From Endomicrobium sp. (lineage in GTDB: Bacteria; Elusimicrobiota; Endomicrobiia; Endomicrobiales; Endomicrobiaceae), in the NCBI GenBank assembly GCA_031290625.1, contig JAITND010000016.1, positions 1-39,334 of the forward strand: a stretch of 39,334 bases of DNA, read 5' to 3'. Shown piece by piece: positions 27,485 through 37,148 of this stretch. Position numbers and translations under genes: made by a program. The notes below the pieces were generated by a model that saw nothing but the letters and a program-made list of their open reading frames with translations, did no database searches and was not told the origin of the DNA. Numbering within the stretch: position 1 is the stretch's first letter; each line of letters starts with the position of its first letter.

Positions 27485-28672
27485 TCAACGCTTTTGATTC
27501 CAAACAGGAGACATAGAGCGCAAGTCTGACACTATTTTCGGCAATACTTTAAGAACATACTCGACATCTTCTTCGCTATTGTAACGCCCAAAAGAGAAAC
27601 GCATAGCGCCCTGAGCCGCGACGGGGTCCACGCGCATTGACGATAATACATGAGAAGGTTCCGACGATCCTGAAGCGCACGCGGAACCTGTTGAAACAGC
27701 TATGCCTTTCATGTCAAGCATAAGAAGCAATGCTTCCCCTTCTATATAGTTAAAACTTATATTTAAAATATTTGAGACTGCTCTCGCTCCGCTTCCATTC
27801 GCAGTTGCTTCAGGTATAACCTCCAAAATACCTTTTTTCAGTTTTTCCTTTAAATACAAAATATGTTTCTCATTATTTTCAATAGCGGCGTTAGATATTT
27901 CCAAAGCTTTCGCGCAACCCACTATAGACGCGGTATTTTCTGTTCCAGGACGAAGTCCATTTTCGTGATGACCTCCAAACATTATTGGAGATATTTTTAC
28001 GCCTTTTTTAACGTATAAAACGCCTATACCTTTAGGTCCGTTAAATTTGTGGGCAGACATAGCAAGCATATCAACGCCCAATTTTTTAACGTCAAGACGA
28101 AGTTTGCCCGCAGTCTGAACGGCGTCCGTATGAAAATATATTTTATTTTTTCTTGTTTCATTGATTTTCTTAAGCTCGTTAGCAATAATTTCTATAGGCT
28201 GAATTGCGCCCACCTCGTTGTTGGCATGCATTATGCTTACAAAAACGGTGTCTTTTTTTACGGCTTTTTTAAAATCCTCTACAGAAACAACGCCGTCTTT
28301 ATCCACGCCTAGATACGTAACTTCATACCCTATTTTTTCAAGATACTTGCAAGAGTATAAAACAGCACGATGTTCTATTCTTGTAGCGATAATATGTCCT
28401 TTTTTGCCATAAGCGTTTAACAAACCAAATATCGCAATATTGTCAGACTCGGTGCCGCAGCCAGTAAACAATATTTCTTCAGGACTTGCATTTAACAACT
28501 CCGCTACTTTCGTTCTTGAATTGTCAATAGCAGTTTTTGCCTGCCTGCCGAAAAAATGAAAACTTGAAGGATTGCCGTAAATATCCCTAAAATACGGCCG
28601 CATTTCCTTTATAACTTCAGGGGCGACGGCAGTGGTAGCGCTATTGTCCAAATATACTTTTCTCTGTTCCAT
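27485..28672 (-). CDS. Cysteine desulfurase (NifS/IscS family)
   Basis: VYLDNSATTAVAPEV, SAHKFNGPKGIGVLYV, STGSACASGSSEPSHVL. Confidence 0.95.
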   Translation of the reverse strand: MEQRKVYLDNSATTAVAPEVIKEMRPYFRDIYGNPSSFHFFGRQAKTAIDNSRTKVAELLNASPEEILFTGCGTESDNIAIFGLLNAYGKKGHIIATRIEHRAVLYSCKYLEKIGYEVTYLGVDKDGVVSVEDFKKAVKKDTVFVSIMHANNEVGAIQPIEIIANELKKINETRKNKIYFHTDAVQTAGKLRLDVKKLGVDMLAMSAHKFNGPKGIGVLYVKKGVKISPIMFGGHHENGLRPGTENTASIVGCAKALEISNAAIENNEKHILYLKEKLKKGILEVIPEATANGSGARAVSNILNISFNYIEGEALLLMLDMKGIAVSTGSACASGSSEPSHVLSSMRVDPVAAQGAMRFSFGRYNSEEDVEYVLKVLPKIVSDLRSMSPVWNQKR

Positions 28673-28681
28673 GCCAAATTC

Positions 28682-29629
28682 CTATTTTTTATTCTTCGCA
28701 ATCCGTTTATTTTTTATATGTTCCGCAAAAGTTTTGGCAAAAAAATGACTGCCGTCGCCAGCCGAAACAAAATACAAAACGCCAGACTCCGCTGGATATA
28801 AAGCGGCTTTTATTGATTGTATTCCCGGATTGCTTATGGGACCCGGAGGCAAACCAAAATGCAAGTAGGTGTTGTACGGCGATTTAAACTTAGTATCTTG
28901 TAAGGAAAGCTTCTCTTTTACAACGCCCATAGCGTACAAAACGGTAGCGCATGATTGCAACGTCATCTTTGTCTTGAGCCTATTATAAAAAACAGCCGCT
29001 ATAACGCTTCTTTCTTCTGGTTTAACAGCTTCTTTTTCAATAATTGACGCCATAGTAATTATGTCTTTGAAAGGAACATTTAACTCTTTCGCCCTTTTGT
29101 ACATATCAGGCTTAATCTTTTTGTTAAACTCATTGCGCATCATGTCAATCAATTCTTCTTCGCTCATACCAAGTCTTATAAAATAAGTCTCGGGCATAAG
29201 ATATCCTTCTAAATTTCTGTTCGTTGCAATTGTAATAAACTTATCTTTATCAATTTTTACTTTATCGGCAATAATACCGGCCGTTTGCTTTATATTGTTT
29301 CCTTCCGGAATTGTAATTCTAATAAAATTTTTGGAATTGTTCTTTAATTTTTTTAAGATTGTAAATATGCCGTCATTACCTGACAGCTCGTATACGCCGG
29401 CTTTTAATTTTCTTTGCGAATTTGTAAGTTTTACAAAAAATAAAAATAATTTCTTTGAAACTATTAAATTTTCTTTTTCTAAACAAGACGCAACTGCTAA
29501 AAAGTTTTCTCCTTTTTCAATAACAAACGAAGTTTTACCTCCAGTTGCGGCAATAAAGCCCGCGCAAAAAAACGCCGTAAAAAAAACTATAAAAACGACC
29601 GATATAATAACAATTATCTTTTTAGCCAC
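28682..29629 (-). CDS. mltG: Endolytic murein transglycosylase MltG
   Basis: TM anchor; GYLMPETYFI, MASIIEKEAVKPEERSVIAAVFYNRL, YNTYLHFGLPPGPISNPG. Confidence 0.93.
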   Translation of the reverse strand: MAKKIIVIISVVFIVFFTAFFCAGFIAATGGKTSFVIEKGENFLAVASCLEKENLIVSKKLFLFFVKLTNSQRKLKAGVYELSGNDGIFTILKKLKNNSKNFIRITIPEGNNIKQTAGIIADKVKIDKDKFITIATNRNLEGYLMPETYFIRLGMSEEELIDMMRNEFNKKIKPDMYKRAKELNVPFKDIITMASIIEKEAVKPEERSVIAAVFYNRLKTKMTLQSCATVLYAMGVVKEKLSLQDTKFKSPYNTYLHFGLPPGPISNPGIQSIKAALYPAESGVLYFVSAGDGSHFFAKTFAEHIKNKRIAKNKK

Positions 29630-30099
29630 AGTTTTATAAATTCCCTGTTAATAATATCTTTTTCATTATTATCAAAATACTTTTTTGCTCTTTTAATATT
29701 CTTTGTTTTAAAACCTTTAGCTAAAAAAGTTTCAACCGTTTCATGTTTAGCTCCGCCTGAAGAAGTCCTCCTGCGGAGTCCTTTGTCGTTTGTTACAACA
29801 GTTATTTCGTACGGATTTTGAGATTCGTCGACAAGTTCTGCAATAATATCGTCGGCAGACAAAATACCGCAGCTGAAGATTATTTCAATGTCGCCGACAT
29901 GGGATTTATTATACTCGCCCGCTTCGTACGGATTTTTTGATTTGTAGTCAAAAACCACCGTAACAGAATTTCTAAGACTTCCGCAAGGTACGCCGGATTG
30001 TATAAATTCAACGAATCTATTTCTCCTTTCTTCCAATGAGGAAGCGGAAAATTCGCCGCTTGAATTTATCACGTTATAACCGTCGATTATATAATGCAT
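29614..30099 (-). CDS. NYN-domain (YacP-like) RNA nuclease family protein
   Basis: MHYIIDGYNVINSS, VTVVFDYKS, ADDIIAELV, TVVTNDKGLRRR. Confidence 0.85.
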   Translation of the reverse strand: MHYIIDGYNVINSSGEFSASSLEERRNRFVEFIQSGVPCGSLRNSVTVVFDYKSKNPYEAGEYNKSHVGDIEIIFSCGILSADDIIAELVDESQNPYEITVVTNDKGLRRRTSSGGAKHETVETFLAKGFKTKNIKRAKKYFDNNEKDIINREFIKLWLKR

Positions 30100-30185
30100 A
30101 TACTACCTTTTATCGCGCCTAATTGTAAAAACAAAACTATAAACGAGGAGCGGGAATCCGTCCTTCTTGTTAGCAAAACTTAATG

Positions 30186-30611
30186 TTAGATATTTTTGCG
30201 CATATCCAAGTACATTTGTAAAATGAGCGCGGCAGCTATCTTGTCTTTAAGTCCTTTGCGTTTTTCTCTGGAGACATTGCCTTCTTGTATAAGTATTCTT
30301 TCAGCTTGAACGGTTGTAAGCCTTTCATCAATAGTAGTCGCTTCAATGTCAAAAGAAAGAATTTTAATTTCGCCAACCGCTTTGCGGACGGTTTCAGCCA
30401 TTTTTCCTTCCGTGCCGTTCATATTAATAGGAAGCCCAAACACAACGACAGAAACATTGTTGGCTTTGGCTATTTCTAAAATTTTGGCGGCATTTTTTTT
30501 AAGAGAAACGCTTTTTATAGTATCAAAAGGGCTTGCGGTAATTCCCAACAAATCCGTCATGGCAAGACCTATTCTTTTAAGTCCGTAGTCAACTCCCATC
30601 ACTCTGCTCAT
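30186..30611 (-). CDS. ruvX: RuvX/YqgF Holliday-junction-resolvase-like protein
   Basis: MGVDYGLKRIGLAMTD, VVVFGLPINMNGTEG, TIDERLTTVQAE, KDKIAAALILQ. Confidence 0.93.
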   Translation of the reverse strand: MSRVMGVDYGLKRIGLAMTDLLGITASPFDTIKSVSLKKNAAKILEIAKANNVSVVVFGLPINMNGTEGKMAETVRKAVGEIKILSFDIEATTIDERLTTVQAERILIQEGNVSREKRKGLKDKIAAALILQMYLDMRKNI

Positions 30612-30622
30612 ACCGGACTCCT

Positions 30623-32605
30623 TTATTTTTTTAGCTCTTCTTTTACGGCATTTTCAACGCCATCAGGAGCGCAATGTTCAAATATCTCCCCGTTTATTTT
30701 TACAGCAGGACCCTTTGAACACCGCTCTAAACATATTAAAGCCCGCGCATTTACAGCGTCTTTAAACTTGTCGCCGTCTACTATGCGTTTTAGAATTTCT
30801 TTTGAACCTTTCCTTAAACAATTATTGCCTACGCACACTTCTACGTTAACAGCTTTATCTGAAGGAGATTTAAAAATTTCTAAAGTCTCCTTAAATCTTT
30901 TTCTGTATTTATAGCTCGTATGCAAATATTCACGAGCTTTTTTACTTCCAGGCTTTTCAAGATAATCTTTGTACATCTTTTGGACATACGGATTGTCTTG
31001 AGGTTTATGCAATTCCATAATTTTATCATTTTCGTATAAAACTTTGCTTCTTCTTTTTCTCACAGCCAAGTCCAAATAAACAGGCTGCCCCGCGCCGCCA
31101 ACGCACCCTCCCGGACACGCCATGACTTCAACAAAATCGTATCTTTTCTTATCGGCTCTAATATCCCTTAAAACTCTTCTGGCATTTTTTAATCCGTGTA
31201 CAATAGCTAATTTAAGCTCTTTGCCGCCAATTTTTAGTTTTGTTTCTCTTACGCCATTTTCGCCTCTGACAAAATTAAACTCTTCAGCTTCATCGCCGTT
31301 ACTGTTTATGACGTTTCTTAAAACAGATTCCGTAACGCCGCCCGAATTGCCAAATATTATACCGCCGCCCGTTTTAAAACCCAAAGGCATGTCAAACGCC
31401 GAAGCTTCAAGATCCGCAAAACGTAAACCCGCTTCTTCAATCATTAAAGCAAGCTCTTGAGTGGTTATAACATAATCAATATCTACAACCCCGTCCTTTG
31501 CAAGTTCGGTCCTTCTTGCTTCATATTTTTTTGCAGTACACGGCATTACGGAAACAACGACCAACTCTTCCTTTGGAATGCCTAAAAATTCAGGCATTAT
31601 TCTTCTTGCAATAGAACCGTACATTCCTTGGGGAGACCGACAAGTTGAAAGATGTTTAATAAAATCTGGATAGTATTGTTCTACAAATCTTACCCAAGCT
31701 GGGCAACAAGAAGTAAACATCGGCATATGGTCGTCTTTTTTTAAACGTTCTAAAAATTCATTCGCTTCTTCTACAATCGTCATGTCGGCAGTAAACGAAA
31801 TATCAAAAACTTTTGCAAAGCCCATGCTTCGTAAAGCTGTAACAATTTTACCAGCTATTTCCGTTCCGTTCTCTTCAGTAACGCCAAAAACCTCGCCTAA
31901 AGCCGCCCTCACCGCAGGAGCTACGGCTATTATAACTTTTTTCTTTTCATTGCTTAGAGCTTTCCATACTTCTCTAAATTCTGTTTTTGGCAATATTGCG
32001 CCTGTCGGGCACACTCTTGAGCATTGCCCGCAATAAACGCATTCCGAAGATTCTAAATCCATTTCAAAAGCCGGGCAGACTTTAGACTGAGAACCACGCC
32101 CGACAAAGCCTAAAGCTCCTATACTTTGTATTTCATCGCAAAATCTCACGCAATTCCCGCAAAGAATACACTTACCATTGTCTCTTACTAAAGCGTATGT
32201 TGAAATATCTTTAGGCTCTTTGCGAGAAATATTTTTAAATCTGACTTCTTCTATGCCTAGCCTTCTTGCTAAAGACTCAAGTTTGCAACTTTCGCTTTTG
32301 GCGCACGTTACGCATTCTCTGTCATGGCTTGCAAGCAAAAGCTCTATAGTAATCTTTCTCATCTCTATTAACCGTTCAGTATTTGTTTTTATATCTATAT
32401 CAGGTTCAGGTGGAGTAGAACATGCCGACATTATGCCCCTTCCTGTCGCTTCTACCACGCAGAGCCTGCACGCTCCGTAAACGCTAAGCTCAGAATTATA
32501 ACAGAAAGTTGGAAGTTCTATATGTTCTTTTCTGATAACTTCTAGCAAATTTCTTTCATTTGTAAATTCAACTTTTTTGCCGTTTATGGTCAGGTATTTT
32601 CCCAT
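30623..32605 (-). CDS. hydA: [FeFe] hydrogenase catalytic subunit (HydA/HndD type) with C-terminal thioredoxin-like [2Fe-2S] domain
   Basis: H-cluster motifs FTSCCPAW, VMPCTAKKYEA, MACPGGCVGGAGQP; N-terminal 2Fe-2S/4Fe-4S domains; C-terminal VEVCVGNNCLRKGS...ALICLERCSKGP. Confidence 0.95.
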   Translation of the reverse strand: MGKYLTINGKKVEFTNERNLLEVIRKEHIELPTFCYNSELSVYGACRLCVVEATGRGIMSACSTPPEPDIDIKTNTERLIEMRKITIELLLASHDRECVTCAKSESCKLESLARRLGIEEVRFKNISRKEPKDISTYALVRDNGKCILCGNCVRFCDEIQSIGALGFVGRGSQSKVCPAFEMDLESSECVYCGQCSRVCPTGAILPKTEFREVWKALSNEKKKVIIAVAPAVRAALGEVFGVTEENGTEIAGKIVTALRSMGFAKVFDISFTADMTIVEEANEFLERLKKDDHMPMFTSCCPAWVRFVEQYYPDFIKHLSTCRSPQGMYGSIARRIMPEFLGIPKEELVVVSVMPCTAKKYEARRTELAKDGVVDIDYVITTQELALMIEEAGLRFADLEASAFDMPLGFKTGGGIIFGNSGGVTESVLRNVINSNGDEAEEFNFVRGENGVRETKLKIGGKELKLAIVHGLKNARRVLRDIRADKKRYDFVEVMACPGGCVGGAGQPVYLDLAVRKRRSKVLYENDKIMELHKPQDNPYVQKMYKDYLEKPGSKKAREYLHTSYKYRKRFKETLEIFKSPSDKAVNVEVCVGNNCLRKGSKEILKRIVDGDKFKDAVNARALICLERCSKGPAVKINGEIFEHCAPDGVENAVKEELKK

Positions 32606-32609
32606 TTGT

Positions 32610-34484
32610 TTAACCTCTAGCCACAGCGCTGAATTTGCATGAAGCCATACAAACGCCGCATTTAACGCATTTTAAACCGTCAACTATATGTTTTTTTCCC
32701 TTCTCGCCGCTAATTGCTTTAACATGGCATTTTGACGCACATACTCCGCAACCAACGCATTTGTCCATTATTGTATAACTCAATAAATTTACGCATTCTC
32801 CAGCTGGACATCTCTTGTCTTTGACATGAGCGTCATACTCATCTCTAAAATATCTTAACGTAGATAAAACTGGATTAGGAGCAGTTTTTCCCAAACCGCA
32901 CAAAGATCCAGCCATAACGGCTTTTGCAAGCTGCTCAAGAAGAACAAGCGTTTCCTCGTTTGCTTTGCCGTTTGTAATATCTGTAAGCATTAAAAGCATT
33001 TGCTTAGTGCCTTCTCTGCACAAAACGCATTTACCGCAAGATTCATTTTGGGTAAACTGCATAAAAAACTTTGAAACATTTACCATACAATTATGTTTGC
33101 TCATAACTACAAGCCCGCCGGAACCAACCATTGCTCCGACTTTTTTTAACGACTCAAATTCTAAAGGAAGGTCTAAATGTTGTTTTGTAAGACAACCTCC
33201 AGACGGACCGCCTATCTGCACGGCTTTAAAGTTGTCTTCTTTAACTTCGCCATTATCGTTGGTAACGCCGCCGGTGATATCAAATATTATGCGTTTTAAA
33301 GTCGCTCCTAAAGGAACTTCTATAAGACCAGCGTTTGCGACATTTCCGGTTAGCGCAAATGTTTTTGTGCCGGGAGAATTTTCAGTCCCTATTTTTCTGA
33401 ATTCATCCGCTCCATAATTTATTATTATCGGAATCGCGGCAAGCGTTTCAACGTTGTTTATAGCCGTAGGTTTTTCCCATAAACCGCTTTGAGCTGGAAA
33501 AGGAGGTTTTGGTAACGGCATTCCGCGTCTTCCCTCAACAGAAGCTATTAAGGCTGTTTCTTCGCCGCAGACAAAAGCGCCGGCTCCCTCCATAACATGA
33601 AGTTTAAAGTTACGATTTGATCCAAAAATATTTTCTCCCAAAACGCCTATATCTGTAGCGTCTTTTACGGCTCTGTTCATTCTTTCAACCGCAAGACCAT
33701 ATTCAGTTCTTACGTATATGTACCCCTCGTCGGCTCCCATTGCTTTTGCCGCTATTATCAATCCTTCAATGACGCCGTGCGGATTTCCTTCCATAACGCT
33801 TCTATCCATAAAAGCCCCAGGGTCGCCTTCGTCCCCGTTACAAATCATGTATTTTTTTGAATCTTTTTGTTTTCTTGTTATATCCCACTTTCTTCCAGTT
33901 AAAAAACCAGCGCCGCCGCGCCCTCTCAAGCCTGATTTTAAAACAACGGCGCAAACTTCTTTATCTGTCATCTCGGTACAGGCTTTTTTTGCAGCAGCAT
34001 ATCCGCCGTTAGCTATGTACTCCCTAATATTTTCAGGGTCTATAATGCCGCATTGTTTAAGAACCATTCTATGCTGTTTTTGATAAAAAGGAATTTCTTC
34101 CCGTCCTTTACATACCGCGTTGCCGTCGCGATAACAGAGCTTCTCTATAAGCTCGTCGTTTTTAACGCTTTTTTCTAAAATTTCTTTCACGTCTTCGGGT
34201 TTAACTTTCGTGTAAAGTACGCCTGCCGGCAAAATATTTATTAAAGGTCCATTTTGACAAAATCCCTGACAACCGCTTTTTGAAAAAAATGAACCTTTAT
34301 TTTCTTTTTTCAGTTCAATACAAGCGTCTATGCCGAGTTCTTTAGCCGTATCGACCAAACTCTTAAAAACTTTAATAGAACCGTTTGCCACGCATCCCGT
34401 CCCAGTGCAGACAATGACTCTTTTCGTTATATTATCTCTTGAAGACAAAAATTCTTGAGTTATTTTTTCCAAATCAATCGTCAT
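32610..34484 (-). CDS. hydB: NuoF-like bifurcating hydrogenase subunit (HydB/HndC type)
   Basis: Trx-like N-terminus; GLRGRGGAGFLTGRKW, CNGDEGDPGAFMDR, ESCGKCVLCREG; C-terminal 2x[4Fe-4S] ferredoxin. Confidence 0.95.
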   Translation of the reverse strand: MTIDLEKITQEFLSSRDNITKRVIVCTGTGCVANGSIKVFKSLVDTAKELGIDACIELKKENKGSFFSKSGCQGFCQNGPLINILPAGVLYTKVKPEDVKEILEKSVKNDELIEKLCYRDGNAVCKGREEIPFYQKQHRMVLKQCGIIDPENIREYIANGGYAAAKKACTEMTDKEVCAVVLKSGLRGRGGAGFLTGRKWDITRKQKDSKKYMICNGDEGDPGAFMDRSVMEGNPHGVIEGLIIAAKAMGADEGYIYVRTEYGLAVERMNRAVKDATDIGVLGENIFGSNRNFKLHVMEGAGAFVCGEETALIASVEGRRGMPLPKPPFPAQSGLWEKPTAINNVETLAAIPIIINYGADEFRKIGTENSPGTKTFALTGNVANAGLIEVPLGATLKRIIFDITGGVTNDNGEVKEDNFKAVQIGGPSGGCLTKQHLDLPLEFESLKKVGAMVGSGGLVVMSKHNCMVNVSKFFMQFTQNESCGKCVLCREGTKQMLLMLTDITNGKANEETLVLLEQLAKAVMAGSLCGLGKTAPNPVLSTLRYFRDEYDAHVKDKRCPAGECVNLLSYTIMDKCVGCGVCASKCHVKAISGEKGKKHIVDGLKCVKCGVCMASCKFSAVARG

Positions 34485-34960
34485 CTTGCCTCCATTATCT
34501 CGTCTATAAGACCAACAACTTTATCCGGAGTCGTTTGACCGTAAACATTTTTGTTTACAACTACCGCCGGAGCAAGCCCGCAAGCCCCAAGACATGCGAC
34601 GCTTTCAATTGTAAACGTCACGTCTTTTGTGGTGTTTTCGTTTTCTTTCAAGCCCAGTTTTTTTCTTATAGCGTCTATAATAGCAGCGGATTTCTTTACA
34701 TGGCAAGCCGTTCCATTACAAACTCTTATGATATTTTTTCCTTTTGGTTTTAAGGCAAAATGAGAGTAAAATGTAGCGACGCCATAAACTATCGCGGGAG
34801 ACATATTAAGAGATGATGATATAAAAGACATGACTTCTTCAGGAAGGTATCTGTATTCTTCCTGCGCAGACTGAAGGATAGGTATAAGTCTTGACTTGTC
34901 AAAATTATTCTCTTCCAGAATACGGCAAACTGCTTCAAACTTAACGTAATTTGACGTCAT
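34481..34960 (-). CDS. hydC: NuoE-like [2Fe-2S] hydrogenase subunit (HydC/HndA type)
   Basis: VCNGTACHVKK...CLGACGLAPAVVVN; 4-nt overlap with hydB. Confidence 0.93.
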   Translation of the reverse strand: MTSNYVKFEAVCRILEENNFDKSRLIPILQSAQEEYRYLPEEVMSFISSSLNMSPAIVYGVATFYSHFALKPKGKNIIRVCNGTACHVKKSAAIIDAIRKKLGLKENENTTKDVTFTIESVACLGACGLAPAVVVNKNVYGQTTPDKVVGLIDEIMEAR

Positions 34961-35026
34961 TTGATCCGCTCCTTAAAGTGACGTATGAGTTATTGCGGTA
35001 AAAAAAAGATCAATAAAATTTTTATA

Positions 35027-35293
35027 TCAAACTTTTAATAAATTGATTTTTACAAGAAAAATTTTTATTATTTTTTCAAAGTTAAAATTGTTTGCAATAA
35101 TGCGCGATTTGCGGTATATAGCGGATAAGTTATCGCCTACGTCAATATATTTAGTTTCGTTTTGTCTTGCGGATTTATAAGGGTCTTCAAGGACAGTTTC
35201 TTTAGGCGAGGGAGTAGTCGCGGCAAAAACAAAAATATTGCCGCAAAAAATAACTGTTAAAAACAATACGATAAAATTTTTATCCGTTCTCAT
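35027..35293 (-). CDS. Hypothetical small exported protein
   Basis: Signal-peptide-like N-terminus (FIVLFLTVIFCGNIFVFAAT); overlaps the antiporter stop by 14 nt. Confidence 0.4.
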   Translation of the reverse strand: MRTDKNFIVLFLTVIFCGNIFVFAATTPSPKETVLEDPYKSARQNETKYIDVGDNLSAIYRKSRIIANNFNFEKIIKIFLVKINLLKV

Positions 35294-36455
35294 TTTGTTT
35301 TGATAAAAGATACTTAAGTATTATAGGCGTTATAAAAGTAGTAAGCATTATAACGGCTACCAAAGCGCTGTATTCGTTTGAACCGAAAACATTATTTTTA
35401 AAGCCTATACCCGCAAATATCAAACCTACTTCTCCGCGCGGAACCATTGATACGCCTATTAAAAACTTATTTATACCTTTCTTTAGAACTACAAAACCCG
35501 CCGCGGCTTTGCCTATGAAAGCAACTACAAAAAGCGCTACAACCAAAAATAATATTTCTCTATTAACGGCTACAAAAGGGTTAAACGCGCTTATGTCAAC
35601 GTTAGTTCCCATCAACGCAAAAAACACGGGAACAAAAAAAGCATACATAGGTTTTATGTCTATTCTTATCTCTTCAGACCGCTTAGTTGTTGAAAGAACA
35701 AGTCCCGCGACAAAAGCTCCAACTATTGAAGCAAGTCCAACTTTGGTTGCAAATGCCGAGACAACAAAACAAAAAGCGATTCCTATAACAAATATTACAT
35801 GCTCTTGTTTCATTTTTGAAACAAGTTTAAATATCGTTGGAGCTATAAGAATTCCTACCGCTACAGACAATACTAAAAACAATACGGCAGTTCCGCTTAT
35901 TGAGGCTATTGTTCCAAAAGTAATTGTTCCGCCTTGAACAAGCTTTAAAACTACAGCTAAAATAGCAAGACCTATAACGTCATCAATAACTGCCGCCCCT
36001 AGAACTATTTTGGCTTCTTTAGTTTCAAGACGTTTTAAATCCATAAACACTCTGGCAGTAATACCCACAGACGTAGCCGTAAGCACAGCGCCGGCAAAAA
36101 TTGCCTGCGTACTTGAAAGTCTAAAATGTAAAAATACAAAATATCCAAGAAAGTAAGGAACAACAACTCCAATAAAGGCTACGGCGGCGGCCCAACCACC
36201 GGCTTTTAAAAATTCTTTTATGTCTGTTGAAAGACCAACTTCAAAAAGAAGAATCACAGCGCCAAGTTCCGATATGCTCGTTAAAATAGGAGTTTCATGA
36301 ACAAGACCCAATATGCTAGGACCTATAAGAACGCCTGCTAAAAGCTCGCCTATTATAGAGCTCTGTCCTAGTTTTAAAGCTATTTCTCCAAAAATTTTAG
36401 CAAATAAAAGAATACTCGCTAAAGTTATCAAAAATCCAAAAATATCGCGCATCAA
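35280..36455 (-). CDS. CPA2-family cation:proton antiporter (KefB/NapA-like)
   Basis: About a dozen TMs; GELLAGVLIGPSILGLV, AVIDDVIGLAILAVVL, VPRGEVGLIFAGIG. Confidence 0.92.
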   Translation of the reverse strand: MMRDIFGFLITLASILLFAKIFGEIALKLGQSSIIGELLAGVLIGPSILGLVHETPILTSISELGAVILLFEVGLSTDIKEFLKAGGWAAAVAFIGVVVPYFLGYFVFLHFRLSSTQAIFAGAVLTATSVGITARVFMDLKRLETKEAKIVLGAAVIDDVIGLAILAVVLKLVQGGTITFGTIASISGTAVLFLVLSVAVGILIAPTIFKLVSKMKQEHVIFVIGIAFCFVVSAFATKVGLASIVGAFVAGLVLSTTKRSEEIRIDIKPMYAFFVPVFFALMGTNVDISAFNPFVAVNREILFLVVALFVVAFIGKAAAGFVVLKKGINKFLIGVSMVPRGEVGLIFAGIGFKNNVFGSNEYSALVAVIMLTTFITPIILKYLLSKQNENG

Positions 36456-36469
36456 TTAGCCTCTATATA

Positions 36470-37135
36470 TTAACTTTTCCAAGGTTTACCGCAAGCAAAA
36501 GTTTCATGGCAACCTTTCCTTGCGCAGTCAGGTCCCGCATCTTCAAAAAGCAAAGGAGCTTCTTTTCTTGCAAGATTTAACATACGGCGCGCCATATCTT
36601 TTATTTCCCATTGCGCCCTATTACAGCATCTTAATGAAAAGAAATGCCTTAATTCTCTGGCGTTCATGGTAATTATTATTTGCGTAGCCGCAGCATTTGG
36701 CAAAATATATCTCGCGTCTTCCGCGGGAATGCCGGCGTCTAAAAATTCTTTATATAAATTTTTAGTATTTTTTAAAAAACTATTATATTTTTTCAAAAGT
36801 TTTTCATCTTTTTTTATGGTTGGAGGAAACACAAAATCAAGGCCAGACTTAAACTTTACATACCTTTGGCTTTGAACCGAAAAAGAAGCTATTCTGTGTC
36901 TTGTAAGCTGAGCGAGTAAAGCGCGCGACACGCCTTCAACGCCAAAAGTAAAAGACGCGTGCTCAAGCACGGAATGATGACCGGAAGAAATAACTTTGCC
37001 CAACAAGTCTATAACCTTTTCAGACGTAAGATTTTCATCAATATTGTCAATAGTCGACGCGCTGTAACACAGTCTGGCGGCAACTGCGCACGTTTTCTCG
37101 GCGTCTTTGGTAGATTTTAAAAGTTTTACGTTCAT
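36470..37135 (-). CDS. thyX: FAD-dependent thymidylate synthase ThyX
   Basis: HHSVLEHASFTF, RHRIASFSVQSQRY, NARELRHFFSLRCCNRAQWEI. Confidence 0.95.
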   Translation of the reverse strand: MNVKLLKSTKDAEKTCAVAARLCYSASTIDNIDENLTSEKVIDLLGKVISSGHHSVLEHASFTFGVEGVSRALLAQLTRHRIASFSVQSQRYVKFKSGLDFVFPPTIKKDEKLLKKYNSFLKNTKNLYKEFLDAGIPAEDARYILPNAAATQIIITMNARELRHFFSLRCCNRAQWEIKDMARRMLNLARKEAPLLFEDAGPDCARKGCHETFACGKPWKS

Positions 37136-37148
37136 TTTTATAAAATTA

